In this document: in pieces, positions 54,188-62,702 of the stretch | Layout of the letters: each line of letters opens with the position of its first letter | Position numbering within the stretch: the first letter of the stretch is position 1 | DNA from: Sporocytophaga myxococcoides DSM 11118 | GTDB lineage: Bacteria; Bacteroidota; Bacteroidia; Cytophagales; Cytophagaceae | Reading direction: 5' to 3' | DNA length: 64,000 nucleotides | Assembly: GCF_000426725.1 (NCBI RefSeq) | Contig: NZ_KE384560.1 | Location: 704,960 to 768,959 of the forward strand | Notes under the pieces: generated by a model | What the model saw: only the letters and a program-made list of their open reading frames with translations | Told to the model about the DNA's origin: nothing | Database searches by the model: none | Translations under genes and position numbers: made by a program

Positions 54188-57100
54188 TCAGGGTTCAATT
54201 TCTTCTGTTAAAGGATTGTCATATTCATCCTGGATGAGTTTCCTGCCTGCAGCCAGGTTGCCAAATATGTAATATAGTCCGGGTACAATAATTACCCCGA
54301 ATACTGTTCCAAAAAGCATACCCCCCAGGGCTGAAGATCCTATAGTTCGATTGCCAATGGCTCCCGGACCATGGGCTAATATAAGAGGTATCAAACCAGC
54401 AATAAAAGCAAATGAAGTCATTAATATTGGACGAAAACGTACTCTTGCACCTTCTATAGCTGCGCTGTATACAGATGCTCCTTCACGTTGCTTCTGCACT
54501 GCAAATTCTACTATTAGCACAGCATTTTTTCCTAACAAGCCAACCAGCATAATCAATCCAACTTGCGCGTAAATATCATTGGCTAACCCCATGAATTTAA
54601 GCAGGAGAAATGAACCAAATATTCCGACAGGTAAGGACAACAAAACAGCAAGAGGTAAAATAAAGCTTTCATATTGAGCAGCAAGGACCAGGTAAACAAA
54701 GGCAAGCACAATTAAAAAAATGTATATAGCTTCATTTCCACGTTCAACTTCATCTTTCTGAAGTCCGGCCCAATCTATATCATAACCATTGGGCAATGTT
54801 CTTACCGCTACTTCCTGTATGGCTTTGATTGCTTCACCACTGCTGTATCCGGTGGCAGGAGCACATCTGATAGATGCAGTGGTGTACATATTGTACCTGT
54901 TGATTTCATATATCCCTTGTGTTTTTTTTATCTTCATGAAGGATGAATATGGCACCATTTCATCACGATCATTTTTAACATACAATTTCATAAGGTCTGA
55001 TGGCAACCTTCTGAATTCAGGGGAAGCCTGAACAAACACTTTGAAAAATCGGCCAAACTTTATAAAACCAATGTCATATGAACTACCAATTAGAATAGAA
55101 AGGTTGTCCATTGCTTTGCCAATTGAAACACCTTTCTGCATGGCCTGCTGATTGTCAATCTCTATTTCATATTGAGGATAATCTGTTCTGTAAAAAGTAA
55201 ATAATGAGGTAAGTTCTTTTCTTTTTTCCAAAGCAGCCATGAATTTTTCAGTCACCTCTCCAAGTTTGTTGTAATCGACATCATTGTTTTTATCCAGAAG
55301 TTGTACAGCGAGACCACCAGCCGCGCCATAACCTGGTACTGCTGGCGGATCAAAGAATTCTATTTGCGCTCCGGGAATAGTTTTTGCTTTTTCTTCCAAC
55401 TCTCCGATGATTTCCTTTACGGTCAGATCCCGTTTATTCCATGGCTTGAGATTAATAAGACAGGTACCGGAATTAGAGCCCCGTCCCTGAGTAAGGATTT
55501 CAAAACCTGCCAGTGATGAGACAGATTCGATGCCCTCAATCTTTTTAGCAATATCCTGAAGCTGCCTGCTTACATCATAAGTTCTTTCTAAAGTCGAACC
55601 AGGTGGAGTCTGGATGACGGCATAGATCATTCCCTGATCCTCTGAGGGTACAAAGCCTGATGGAATGTTTCTTGTGATCCCTAAAATACCTATGCTGAAG
55701 ACCAGAAGTATTCCAAAGGTAATAAGCCTTCGGTTTACAATAAGTTTTAACAAGCCTGAATACTTTCCTGTAAGTCTGTCAAATCCTTTATTAAAACCAT
55801 TAAAGAATTTATCAATCAAAGATTGTTTCTTATCCTTTCCATGCGGATGTTTAAGAATCATGGCGCAAAGGACAGGCGTAAGGGTTAAAGCAACTATGCC
55901 GGAAAGAACAATGGATGCAGCCATTGTGATGGAAAACTGTCTGTAAAAGATTCCTACAGGACCAGTCATAAATGCCACCGGAACAAATACAGCAGTCATC
56001 AAAAGTGTGATGGCTATTACGGCACCACTGATTTCTCCAAGAACTTTTTTTACCGCTTTATAAGGAGGGAGATGTTCCTTCTCCATCTTTTCATGCACAG
56101 CTTCTACCACAACGATGGCATCATCCACGACTATGCCTATTGCAAGTACAAGGGCAAACAAAGTGATAAGATTAATGGTAAGGCCGAAAGCCTGTATTAC
56201 AAAAAAAGCTCCTATCAAAGATACTGGTACAGCCAGTGTTGGGATCAGCGTGGAGCGCCAATCACCAAGGAATAAAAATACAACCAGTGCAACAAGAATA
56301 AATGCATCTCTTAATGTATGAATAACTTCTTCAATAGAAGCATTCAGAAAGCTTGAAACATCATAACTGATTTCATATTCCATTCCCGGAGGGAATGTCT
56401 TTTTGAGTTGCTCCAGTTTAGCTTTTACTTTATCAATAACTGCGGTAGCATTGCTTCCATAACTCTGGTTGAGCAATATAGCGGCGGATGGGTATTGATC
56501 TTTGTTGGAATAGATATCATAATATTCGCTTCCTAATTCTACTGTTGCAATATCTTTTAGGCGCAGTACTTCTCCATCTGGATTTGCTCTTATGATTACA
56601 TCCTGATATTGTTCAGGATCGCTATATCTTCCTGTATAGGTCAATACATATTCAATAGATTCAGAACGCTTGCTGTCAGCTCTTCCCAGCCTTCCTGGAG
56701 AACCTATAATGCTTTGTTCATCCAGCGCTTTCATCACTTCATCTGTCCCAATAGTATAAGCTCTCATTCGATCCGGATTGAGCCAGATACGCATGGCATA
56801 TTGCCTGCTTCCAAGAATCCTTGCTTGTCCTACACCTTTTATCCGTTGAAGTTCAGATAATATATTTATGTAGGCAAAGTTGAAAATGAATTTCATGTCA
56901 GCATCAGCACTCTTGCTATACAGATTTATATACATAAGCATGCTGGGCATCATTCTCTGTACTACAATGCCTTCGAGCTGAACCAATTGTGGCAGCCTCA
57001 TCTTCATTTGCTCAATTCTGTTCTGGATATTTACAAGAGCTTGATTGGGATCTTCACCTAACTCAAATACTATCTGGATATTAGCTTCTCCTGAGCTTGC

Positions 57101-57346
57101 GGCAGTAGAAAACATGTACTTCATCCCTGGGACTCCGTTAATAGCTTGCTCCACAGGAATGAGTACAGAACTGACCAATACAGTTGAGCTTGCGCCGGGA
57201 TAAGAGGCATTAATCATAATCATCGGAGGTGCTATTTCCGGGAATTGTGATTTGGGCAATGAATACATGGAGAGCAAGCCCACAAATACAATGACCAGGG
57301 ATATGACAATTGCGAATACAGGTCTGTGAATAAATATATTAAACAT
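54188..57346 (-). CDS. RND efflux inner-membrane transporter, HAE1 family (copy 1)
   Basis: This 1052-residue proton-driven pump is the energy-coupled part of an AcrB-like exporter. The N-terminus (MFNIFIHRPVFAIVISLVIV) and the periplasmic porter loops fit the hydrophobe/amphiphile family. The proton-relay aspartates are present in LAIGIVVDDAIVVVEAV (about 405). The second half has FVPSEDQGMIY, the conserved NSGTCLINLKPW, and closing helices with VGLLGKNAVLIVEFAVQKQ and GGMLFGTVFGVIIVPGLYY. It begins 23 bases after the fusion protein gene. The substrate is not predictable. Confidence 0.96.
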   Translation of the reverse strand: MFNIFIHRPVFAIVISLVIVFVGLLSMYSLPKSQFPEIAPPMIMINASYPGASSTVLVSSVLIPVEQAINGVPGMKYMFSTAASSGEANIQIVFELGEDPNQALVNIQNRIEQMKMRLPQLVQLEGIVVQRMMPSMLMYINLYSKSADADMKFIFNFAYINILSELQRIKGVGQARILGSRQYAMRIWLNPDRMRAYTIGTDEVMKALDEQSIIGSPGRLGRADSKRSESIEYVLTYTGRYSDPEQYQDVIIRANPDGEVLRLKDIATVELGSEYYDIYSNKDQYPSAAILLNQSYGSNATAVIDKVKAKLEQLKKTFPPGMEYEISYDVSSFLNASIEEVIHTLRDAFILVALVVFLFLGDWRSTLIPTLAVPVSLIGAFFVIQAFGLTINLITLFALVLAIGIVVDDAIVVVEAVHEKMEKEHLPPYKAVKKVLGEISGAVIAITLLMTAVFVPVAFMTGPVGIFYRQFSITMAASIVLSGIVALTLTPVLCAMILKHPHGKDKKQSLIDKFFNGFNKGFDRLTGKYSGLLKLIVNRRLITFGILLVFSIGILGITRNIPSGFVPSEDQGMIYAVIQTPPGSTLERTYDVSRQLQDIAKKIEGIESVSSLAGFEILTQGRGSNSGTCLINLKPWNKRDLTVKEIIGELEEKAKTIPGAQIEFFDPPAVPGYGAAGGLAVQLLDKNNDVDYNKLGEVTEKFMAALEKRKELTSLFTFYRTDYPQYEIEIDNQQAMQKGVSIGKAMDNLSILIGSSYDIGFIKFGRFFKVFVQASPEFRRLPSDLMKLYVKNDRDEMVPYSSFMKIKKTQGIYEINRYNMYTTASIRCAPATGYSSGEAIKAIQEVAVRTLPNGYDIDWAGLQKDEVERGNEAIYIFLIVLAFVYLVLAAQYESFILPLAVLLSLPVGIFGSFLLLKFMGLANDIYAQVGLIMLVGLLGKNAVLIVEFAVQKQREGASVYSAAIEGARVRFRPILMTSFAFIAGLIPLILAHGPGAIGNRTIGSSALGGMLFGTVFGVIIVPGLYYIFGNLAAGRKLIQDEYDNPLTEEIEP

Positions 57347-57369
57347 CTTATCCTCCTACACTTTATTTA

Positions 57370-58443
57370 TTACTCAGAATGTAAATTCAGATTGGGTATT
57401 ACCTTCTCAGGTGCAAGGTATTTGTAGTTTATTTTATCTCCTTCTTTCACAATGCGCAATCCTTCAAGCAGAATCTTATCTTTTTCCGTAATGCCATCTA
57501 CAACATACAAATCAGGCATTTCATTTAGTATGTTGATTTTTCTTGATTTCAGAATGTTGTTTTGATCTACTACAAAGACATATTTCTTGTCTAGTACTTC
57601 ATAGGTTGCTTTTTGCGGAATGATCAAAGCATTTTTGATCGGGACAGTCATGAGTATATTACCTGTCTCACCATGCCTGAGTAATCCATTAGGGTTAGGG
57701 AAGGCTGCCCTGAAAGCGATATTTCCTGTTTCATTGTTAAAGTCTGCTTCTATTGTTTCAATTTTCCCTGGGTAATCGAAAATTTTATGATTAGCCATTT
57801 CCAGATTTACTTTTATGGAAGTGTCCTTCGAGATAGGTTTATAATCAAGATATTCCGCTTCAGGGACATTAAAGTAAACCCACATTGTACTATTGTCAGA
57901 GAGGATTGTAAGTAGATCTCCTTCTTCTATAAGGCTTCCTTTTCTGACATGGAAGCGGTCCATGATTCCGCTGAAAGGAGCTTTGATCTCAGTAAAATTT
58001 AAATGGGTTCTGGCTAGGTCTGCTTGCGCTTTGGCTTTGTCCAGTTTGGCTTTGGCCATAGATAGTTCATTCTTTGATACGATATTGCTATCCGCCAGAA
58101 GCTTGGTGTTTTTGTATTCAATTTCTGCAAAGTTGACTTCGGCCTGAGCCTTCTGGTATTCGGCTTTATAAGATACCGGCATAATTTGAAACATAGGTTG
58201 TCCTTCCTTTACTTTTTGCCCTTCATCAACATATATTTTCTGGAGATAGCCACTTTCCAGTGCCTTTATTTCTATGTGTTGAATTGAATGGATCTGACAG
58301 ACGTATTGCCTTGTAATGGTTGTGTCTTTTTTCAAGGGACTGGTCACCAAAAATTTCGTGGTACTTTCCTTTTCTTCCTTTTTAGACTCACATCCTAAAA
58401 ATATCATAGCGCACAGAAAAACTATGAGATATAGCTTCATCAT
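57370..58443 (-). CDS. RND efflux periplasmic adaptor (membrane fusion protein, lipoprotein)
   Basis: This 357-residue adaptor links the pump to the outer membrane channel. The lipoprotein signal ends at CAMIFLGC (Cys18). A biotinyl/lipoyl-like half-motif (KALESGYLQKIYVDEGQKVKEG near 62-82), an alpha-hairpin (KAQAEVNFAEIEYKNTKLLA to LARTHLNFTEIKAPFSG) and a beta-barrel (SDNSTMWVYFNVPEAEYLDY) follow, all typical of HlyD/AcrA proteins. It is first of the three-gene operon. No adjacent TetR-type repressor is present, so control is unknown. Confidence 0.95.
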   Translation of the reverse strand: MMKLYLIVFLCAMIFLGCESKKEEKESTTKFLVTSPLKKDTTITRQYVCQIHSIQHIEIKALESGYLQKIYVDEGQKVKEGQPMFQIMPVSYKAEYQKAQAEVNFAEIEYKNTKLLADSNIVSKNELSMAKAKLDKAKAQADLARTHLNFTEIKAPFSGIMDRFHVRKGSLIEEGDLLTILSDNSTMWVYFNVPEAEYLDYKPISKDTSIKVNLEMANHKIFDYPGKIETIEADFNNETGNIAFRAAFPNPNGLLRHGETGNILMTVPIKNALIIPQKATYEVLDKKYVFVVDQNNILKSRKINILNEMPDLYVVDGITEKDKILLEGLRIVKEGDKINYKYLAPEKVIPNLNLHSE

Positions 58444-58732
58444 ACCGATTACATTAAAATATTATAGTTTACCCTCTAGAAGGAGAAATTTTAACTCAAT
58501 GAGGCAGCTTAAGTTTTGAATTATTTAAAAAGAACATGGTGTTATTCTTTTTTCCCTAAGAAAATAAAAAGTTAAGGAAGCTGTTGTCAATTAAAGAGAC
58601 TAAATTTTTGAATTTAGGGTGGAAAAGTAAGGTGGATATTTTTAACAAAAACGAGGGAAAAGGGGAAGTCTAATCTTTCTTGAATTTCAAATGTGGTCAA
58701 TCTTCAATCCGAAGGCCAGAGGAATATAAAAG
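58444..58732. other. Intergenic region upstream of efflux operon 1
   Basis: The promoter of the fusion protein gene should be here, on the minus strand, but no convincing TTG/TAnnTTTG pair was found. No ORF, operator-like palindrome or regulator gene was recognised. Confidence 0.3.
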
Positions 58733-58763
58733 AAGCCCGAGGATATAATCTTCAGGCTTTTTT
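58733..58763 (-). terminator. Terminator of the EF-hand gene
   Basis: AAGCCCGAGGAT (58733-58744) pairs with ATCTTCAGGCTT (58748-58759), with one mismatch and one G-T pair around ATA. On the minus strand it is followed by TTCTTTTATATT and lies just after the heptamer repeats, so it probably ends the EF-hand transcript. The plus strand also has a T-run, but no plus-strand gene precedes it. Confidence 0.6.
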
Positions 58764-58764
58764 C

Positions 58765-58813
58765 ACTTAAGACTTAAAACTTATAACTTATAACTTAAAA
58801 CTTAAAACTTATA
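58765..58813 (-). repeat. Heptamer tandem repeat directly after the EF-hand gene stop
   Basis: Read on the plus strand the units are ACTTAAG, ACTTAAA, ACTTATA, ACTTATA, ACTTAAA, ACTTAAA, ACTTATA, seven perfect 7-bp steps. They end one base before the minus-strand stop codon at 58815-58817. In the sense of the EF-hand transcript the unit is TAAGTTT/TAAGTTA, the same as the units after two other genes. Confidence 0.8.
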
Positions 58814-58814
58814 A

Positions 58815-60971
58815 CTATTTGGGAAGGTGTATAAAGCCATACTTCCACAATATAAAGAATAGGATGCCTATCAGGATGGATAGCAATAGTACTATTGATA
58901 AGAAGGGACGTTTCTTTTTAGTAAATGGGTCATTTAAGTTAACCTTAGCTCCTTTAGGTAAATGTGCAAGATTGGTAAGGGTGTTTCCAAAAGGAATATT
59001 AACATTTGCTCTAGCATTTATAGCCCAACCATTAGCATCTAAAAGAGGTGCAAGGTTACGCTTTCTCAGTTTAAGAAATGCCATCACCATAGGAGGGCCG
59101 GAAATAATTAAAACAAGCCCTATGAATGCCAATGGCATTTTCCACCATACTAATCCCATAAATCCTGCAACAATAGAAACTGCTGCCGATCCTATTGCTC
59201 CAAGAGCTAAACCAATTGCAGCAAAAATTCCTACAAACTTTCCAACATCGAAAGGTTGTGCCGGAGATTTAGGTGCTGTTGAAGTTGTTATTTCTGTTGA
59301 AGCTTCTTCAAGACCTTTAGTAGATTTTGTTTCTACGTTCGCCTCTTGCTCGGCTGCAATTTTGTTGATCTGTGTTTCTATAAATTTATAAACCTTCTTA
59401 TACGGTGACCAGAAGGCCTGGGCAATACTGATAGGATTGTCAACGATTTTAATGATGGTTGCATCCCAGTCTTTTCCATCTCTGTCATAGAATAAGGCAT
59501 TTCTTCCAACTACTAAGTTATCGATATCTCCATTCGTCAATGCAGCAGCTATCGTCATTTTTTCACTTGTTGTTTTGGATACGCATTCACAGTAAATTAA
59601 AAACATACCGCTGTACGTGCTCATTGTATAGTGTTTAGGAAGATCGATTACTTTTATACACAGGTCACAGCTACGTTGGTCCACATATAATGTGCCTGCC
59701 TGAAAAATTGCTTTCGCATCTGGAGAATAAAAATCATAGAACGTGACAAAATTCTTTAATAAGGTATATAGATCACGGTAGTAGCGAACAAGTTGGTCAA
59801 CTAAGATAATATTATTGGCTTCATGCTCCAGTGCTATATCTTCAGATATCAGAGATTTTAATTCTTCCGGATGATTACTGTTCAGTATTTCTCGCACCCG
59901 GCTAATGCCCAGGCTGGAAACTGATGTTCCTAATGCTTCTGCCTTCCATTGAACAAATGCTGTGAATATATCCGTTATGATTTTCCAATCGGCTTCGCTC
60001 AGTGTTTTCTGGTTAGGGAATAATTTATTTGCAATGAACTTGTTGAAGGAGTTCATAGTATCTTCCCATGCTGGATTAATACCTGCATATAGCGGCAAAT
60101 CTTTTTTAGCTTCAATTTTCGCTAAAGGATAACTTGCAATTTCCTCTATGCAGGTTGAAAGATCTTTGGGACTGATTGCTTCTACTCGGGCAACAAGTAA
60201 ATTTAAAACATCAGTAGAGCGAGGGTCAAATGCTGCCAGTTTGCAACGCAGGAAATAATCTTCAATTTTTGATTTAATCGCTGAATAATATTGATATGCT
60301 TCTTCTGTCTGTTCACCGAAAGGAAAAATAGAGGCTGTATAAGCATCAGCTTTCTGATGCCAGTTTGCATATAAGTTACATTGTTCCAGAAACTTTGTTA
60401 AGTGTTCAAGAGAAATACCTTGTTTTCCGCCTCTGTCTGTTGATGAGCCAATACAGGATATCACTTCGTTGAGAAGCTGAACAAGCTTTGGATCCTTTGT
60501 TGTATCTTCAGTAATAATGCCGTCTCCATTGAACTTTGATAAAGCAAATATTTTGGCAATGTCAGATGTCTCTTCAACGGTAAGGATTTCAGAATCTTCT
60601 TTATTGATATTCTTTAGAATGACTTTAGCAGAAGATAAAAGCTTGCGTCCTGCCTCGGTTTGATCATTAATGGCAGATATGGGAAAGTTTGCTTCTTGCT
60701 TTAATAAATCATCCGGGTTTTTGATGATAGATGTAACCCAATCCACTGCTGCTACGATTTCGGGCACGCGAATTTTTCCATCCTTGTCTTTATCAATAAG
60801 TTCTAATGTTTTTGGATCAATTTCAAGATCATTAACAGGGCAGCTCAATGCTGTCCATAACTTTTGATCAAGCGAACCTAGATGTATCAGATCCTGGCCG
60901 GATTCGATATTTACCCTCTTTATGCCTCCAACTGTGGAGAAATTCCAGATATGATTATTAGTGTTATTCAC
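58815..60971 (-). CDS. Large EF-hand membrane protein of unknown function
   Basis: I do not recognise a characterised family for these 718 residues. An EF-hand loop is clear at 60-71 (DKDKDGKIRVPE), with Asp 1, 3 and 5, Gly 6, Ile 8 and Glu 12, and a degenerate one follows near 145-155 (SKFNGDGIITED). A long soluble helical region spans about 160-560. C-terminal hydrophobic segments follow: two to three at about 585-645 (FVGIFAAIGLALGAIG, PLAFIGLVLIISG) and one at the end (FLSIVLLLSILIGILFFIL). The N-terminus has no signal sequence, so the soluble part is probably cytoplasmic. The start is GTG (60971). It lies between the two RND operons on their strand. Confidence 0.75.
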   Translation of the reverse strand: MNNTNNHIWNFSTVGGIKRVNIESGQDLIHLGSLDQKLWTALSCPVNDLEIDPKTLELIDKDKDGKIRVPEIVAAVDWVTSIIKNPDDLLKQEANFPISAINDQTEAGRKLLSSAKVILKNINKEDSEILTVEETSDIAKIFALSKFNGDGIITEDTTKDPKLVQLLNEVISCIGSSTDRGGKQGISLEHLTKFLEQCNLYANWHQKADAYTASIFPFGEQTEEAYQYYSAIKSKIEDYFLRCKLAAFDPRSTDVLNLLVARVEAISPKDLSTCIEEIASYPLAKIEAKKDLPLYAGINPAWEDTMNSFNKFIANKLFPNQKTLSEADWKIITDIFTAFVQWKAEALGTSVSSLGISRVREILNSNHPEELKSLISEDIALEHEANNIILVDQLVRYYRDLYTLLKNFVTFYDFYSPDAKAIFQAGTLYVDQRSCDLCIKVIDLPKHYTMSTYSGMFLIYCECVSKTTSEKMTIAAALTNGDIDNLVVGRNALFYDRDGKDWDATIIKIVDNPISIAQAFWSPYKKVYKFIETQINKIAAEQEANVETKSTKGLEEASTEITTSTAPKSPAQPFDVGKFVGIFAAIGLALGAIGSAAVSIVAGFMGLVWWKMPLAFIGLVLIISGPPMVMAFLKLRKRNLAPLLDANGWAINARANVNIPFGNTLTNLAHLPKGAKVNLNDPFTKKKRPFLSIVLLLSILIGILFFILWKYGFIHLPK

Positions 60972-61274
60972 TACGAATGAACTTTAGAGAAATAGTATAT
61001 TCAATTTAATGGAAGTCAAATTAGCAAATTCTTTAGACTGTTAAAAATGACGTTGTTTTTACACTACTTCTCAATAGGGCACAAAATAGTATAAATGATC
61101 ATAAAACTTTAACTAGGTAGAGTTAATGTTTGCTGTTTGGTAAGGAAGATTAAATTTATTTCTGGTATATACGTCCAGTTTTCATAATTAAAGATCTGAT
61201 AGACAAAAAAGAAAAAGCCATTTTACTATATAGTAAAATGGATTTTTCTTCATTTTGATGAAATTAATCTTAAA
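60972..61274. other. Intergenic region between EF-hand gene and efflux operon 2
   Basis: It should hold the EF-hand promoter (minus strand); no confident box was found. The 24-bp palindrome at 61218-61241 is listed separately. Nothing else was recognised. Confidence 0.3.
61212..61247. terminator. Perfect 24-bp palindrome terminator after efflux operon 2
   Basis: CCATTTTACTAT (61218-61229) and ATAGTAAAATGG (61230-61241) are perfectly self-complementary. AAAAA precedes and TTTTT follows, separated by a G-A mismatch, so it ends transcripts on both strands. It lies 27 bases after the outer membrane factor gene stop. Confidence 0.75.
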
Positions 61275-62702
61275 CTACCATCCACCTCCTAAAGCCTGAT
61301 AGAGATTGACCATTGCATTCATCTGGGCTTTTTTGGTTTCAATCAAATCAAACCTGGAGTCTAGTGCATCACGTTGAGTCATCAATACTTCCATGTAATC
61401 TGCACGGGCAGAGTTAAATAGACCTGTTGATATATCTATGGATCTGGTAAGCGCTTCAACTTCTTTTACTTTCAGATTGTAGCTATTTTTCATATTGCTG
61501 ATATTGGCTACCTGATTAGAAACTTCCATGTAAGCTCTTAAGACAGTACGTTCATAATCGTAGACAGACTGAATTTGCTTTGCATTAGCAGAACTATAAT
61601 AAGCCTTGATTCCGTTTCTGTTAACAAGTGGCTGAACCAGTTCTCCTGCCAGAGTATATAAAATAGACTCCGGAGATTTTATTAAGAAATTCGGGTTATA
61701 AGCATTGTAACCAACGCTTCCTGTAATTCTAAAGGAAGGATAGAAATTAGCTTTTGCCACTTTTACATCCAGTTTTGCTGCTTCCAGGTTGTGTTCAGCC
61801 TGCTTTATGTCAGGCCTGTTCTGTAACAACTGAGATGGAATACCAGCATGTATTGAATCAGGAATTAATTCTGTGAAATTCTGAGCATTTCTTGCTATAG
61901 GTTGAGGGAATCTACCCACAAGAAAATTAATATAGTTCTCAGTTTCAGTGATTCTTTGAAGAATAGCGTATTGACGGCTTTGGTTTTTTAGAACTTCTGC
62001 TTCAAACTTCCTTACAGGTAACTCGGTAACTTTAGCAGCCTCTTTCTCCATTCTTACGATGTGCAATGCGTTCTGCTGGATCTCAATGTTCTTCTTAAGA
62101 ATTTCCAGCTGATTGTCTAATGCCAGCAACTCATAATAAGAATTGGCTATTTCTGCTATCAATTTAGTTACCATGAAATTTCTTCCTTCAGAAGATGCAA
62201 GATATCTGAGCATTGCCGATTTTTTTGCATTACGCAACCTTTTCCAGATATCCACTTCCCATGAGGCTCTTGCAGCTACTATAAGGTCAGTAAAAGGATC
62301 GGGAAAAGGTTTTCCAGGGGCGATTTCCAAGTTTTCATCAACCGCTCCAAGTCTTGTATATCTTCCCATTTTGTCTAGTCCTGCACCAACACCGATACCA
62401 ACGTTAGGTAAGTAGTCACCTTTTCTGGCTCTTATTTCATTTCTGGCAATGTTGATCTCCTGTGCGATTATATTCAGCTCCTGGTTATTTTTAAGAGCAG
62501 TATCTATAAGAACATTCAGATAAGGGTCATGAAAGAAATTCTTCCAGTTTACCTTTGCCGTATTGGTTGAATCTTCCGGACTATTATACTTTGCAGGTAC
62601 AGTCTTATTTTCTGTTTTATGTGTAATGGATGGTATACATGCAGTACACAAGAGAATAATACCGACTGTCCTGAAGTGCTTAAAAATTTTGTATTTACGC
62701 AT
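61275..62702 (-). CDS. RND efflux outer membrane factor, NodT-family lipoprotein (copy 2)
   Basis: This protein is a close paralogue of the 52745-54175 gene, with the same length and motifs: lipobox at ILLCTAC (Cys22 from the ATG chosen), ALKNNQELNIIAQEINIAR, NRPDIKQAEHNLEAAKLD and ARADYMEVLMTQRDALDSR. The ATG at 62702 (MRKYKIFKHFRTV) overlaps the pump stop by eight bases (ATGCGTAA); the longer frame from 62717 would add five residues and a larger overlap. Its tight coupling to the pump gene shows that they form one unit. The nearby terminator ends the operon. Confidence 0.92.
   Translation of the reverse strand: MRKYKIFKHFRTVGIILLCTACIPSITHKTENKTVPAKYNSPEDSTNTAKVNWKNFFHDPYLNVLIDTALKNNQELNIIAQEINIARNEIRARKGDYLPNVGIGVGAGLDKMGRYTRLGAVDENLEIAPGKPFPDPFTDLIVAARASWEVDIWKRLRNAKKSAMLRYLASSEGRNFMVTKLIAEIANSYYELLALDNQLEILKKNIEIQQNALHIVRMEKEAAKVTELPVRKFEAEVLKNQSRQYAILQRITETENYINFLVGRFPQPIARNAQNFTELIPDSIHAGIPSQLLQNRPDIKQAEHNLEAAKLDVKVAKANFYPSFRITGSVGYNAYNPNFLIKSPESILYTLAGELVQPLVNRNGIKAYYSSANAKQIQSVYDYERTVLRAYMEVSNQVANISNMKNSYNLKVKEVEALTRSIDISTGLFNSARADYMEVLMTQRDALDSRFDLIETKKAQMNAMVNLYQALGGGW

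Noticed and set aside
58444-58732. A TetR-type operator for efflux operon 1
   Set aside because: No clear palindrome of suitable length and no regulator gene nearby.
61218-61241. The 24-bp palindrome as a recombination or attachment site
   Set aside because: The flanking A and T runs and its place just after the efflux operon fit a terminator; no direct repeat partner was seen.
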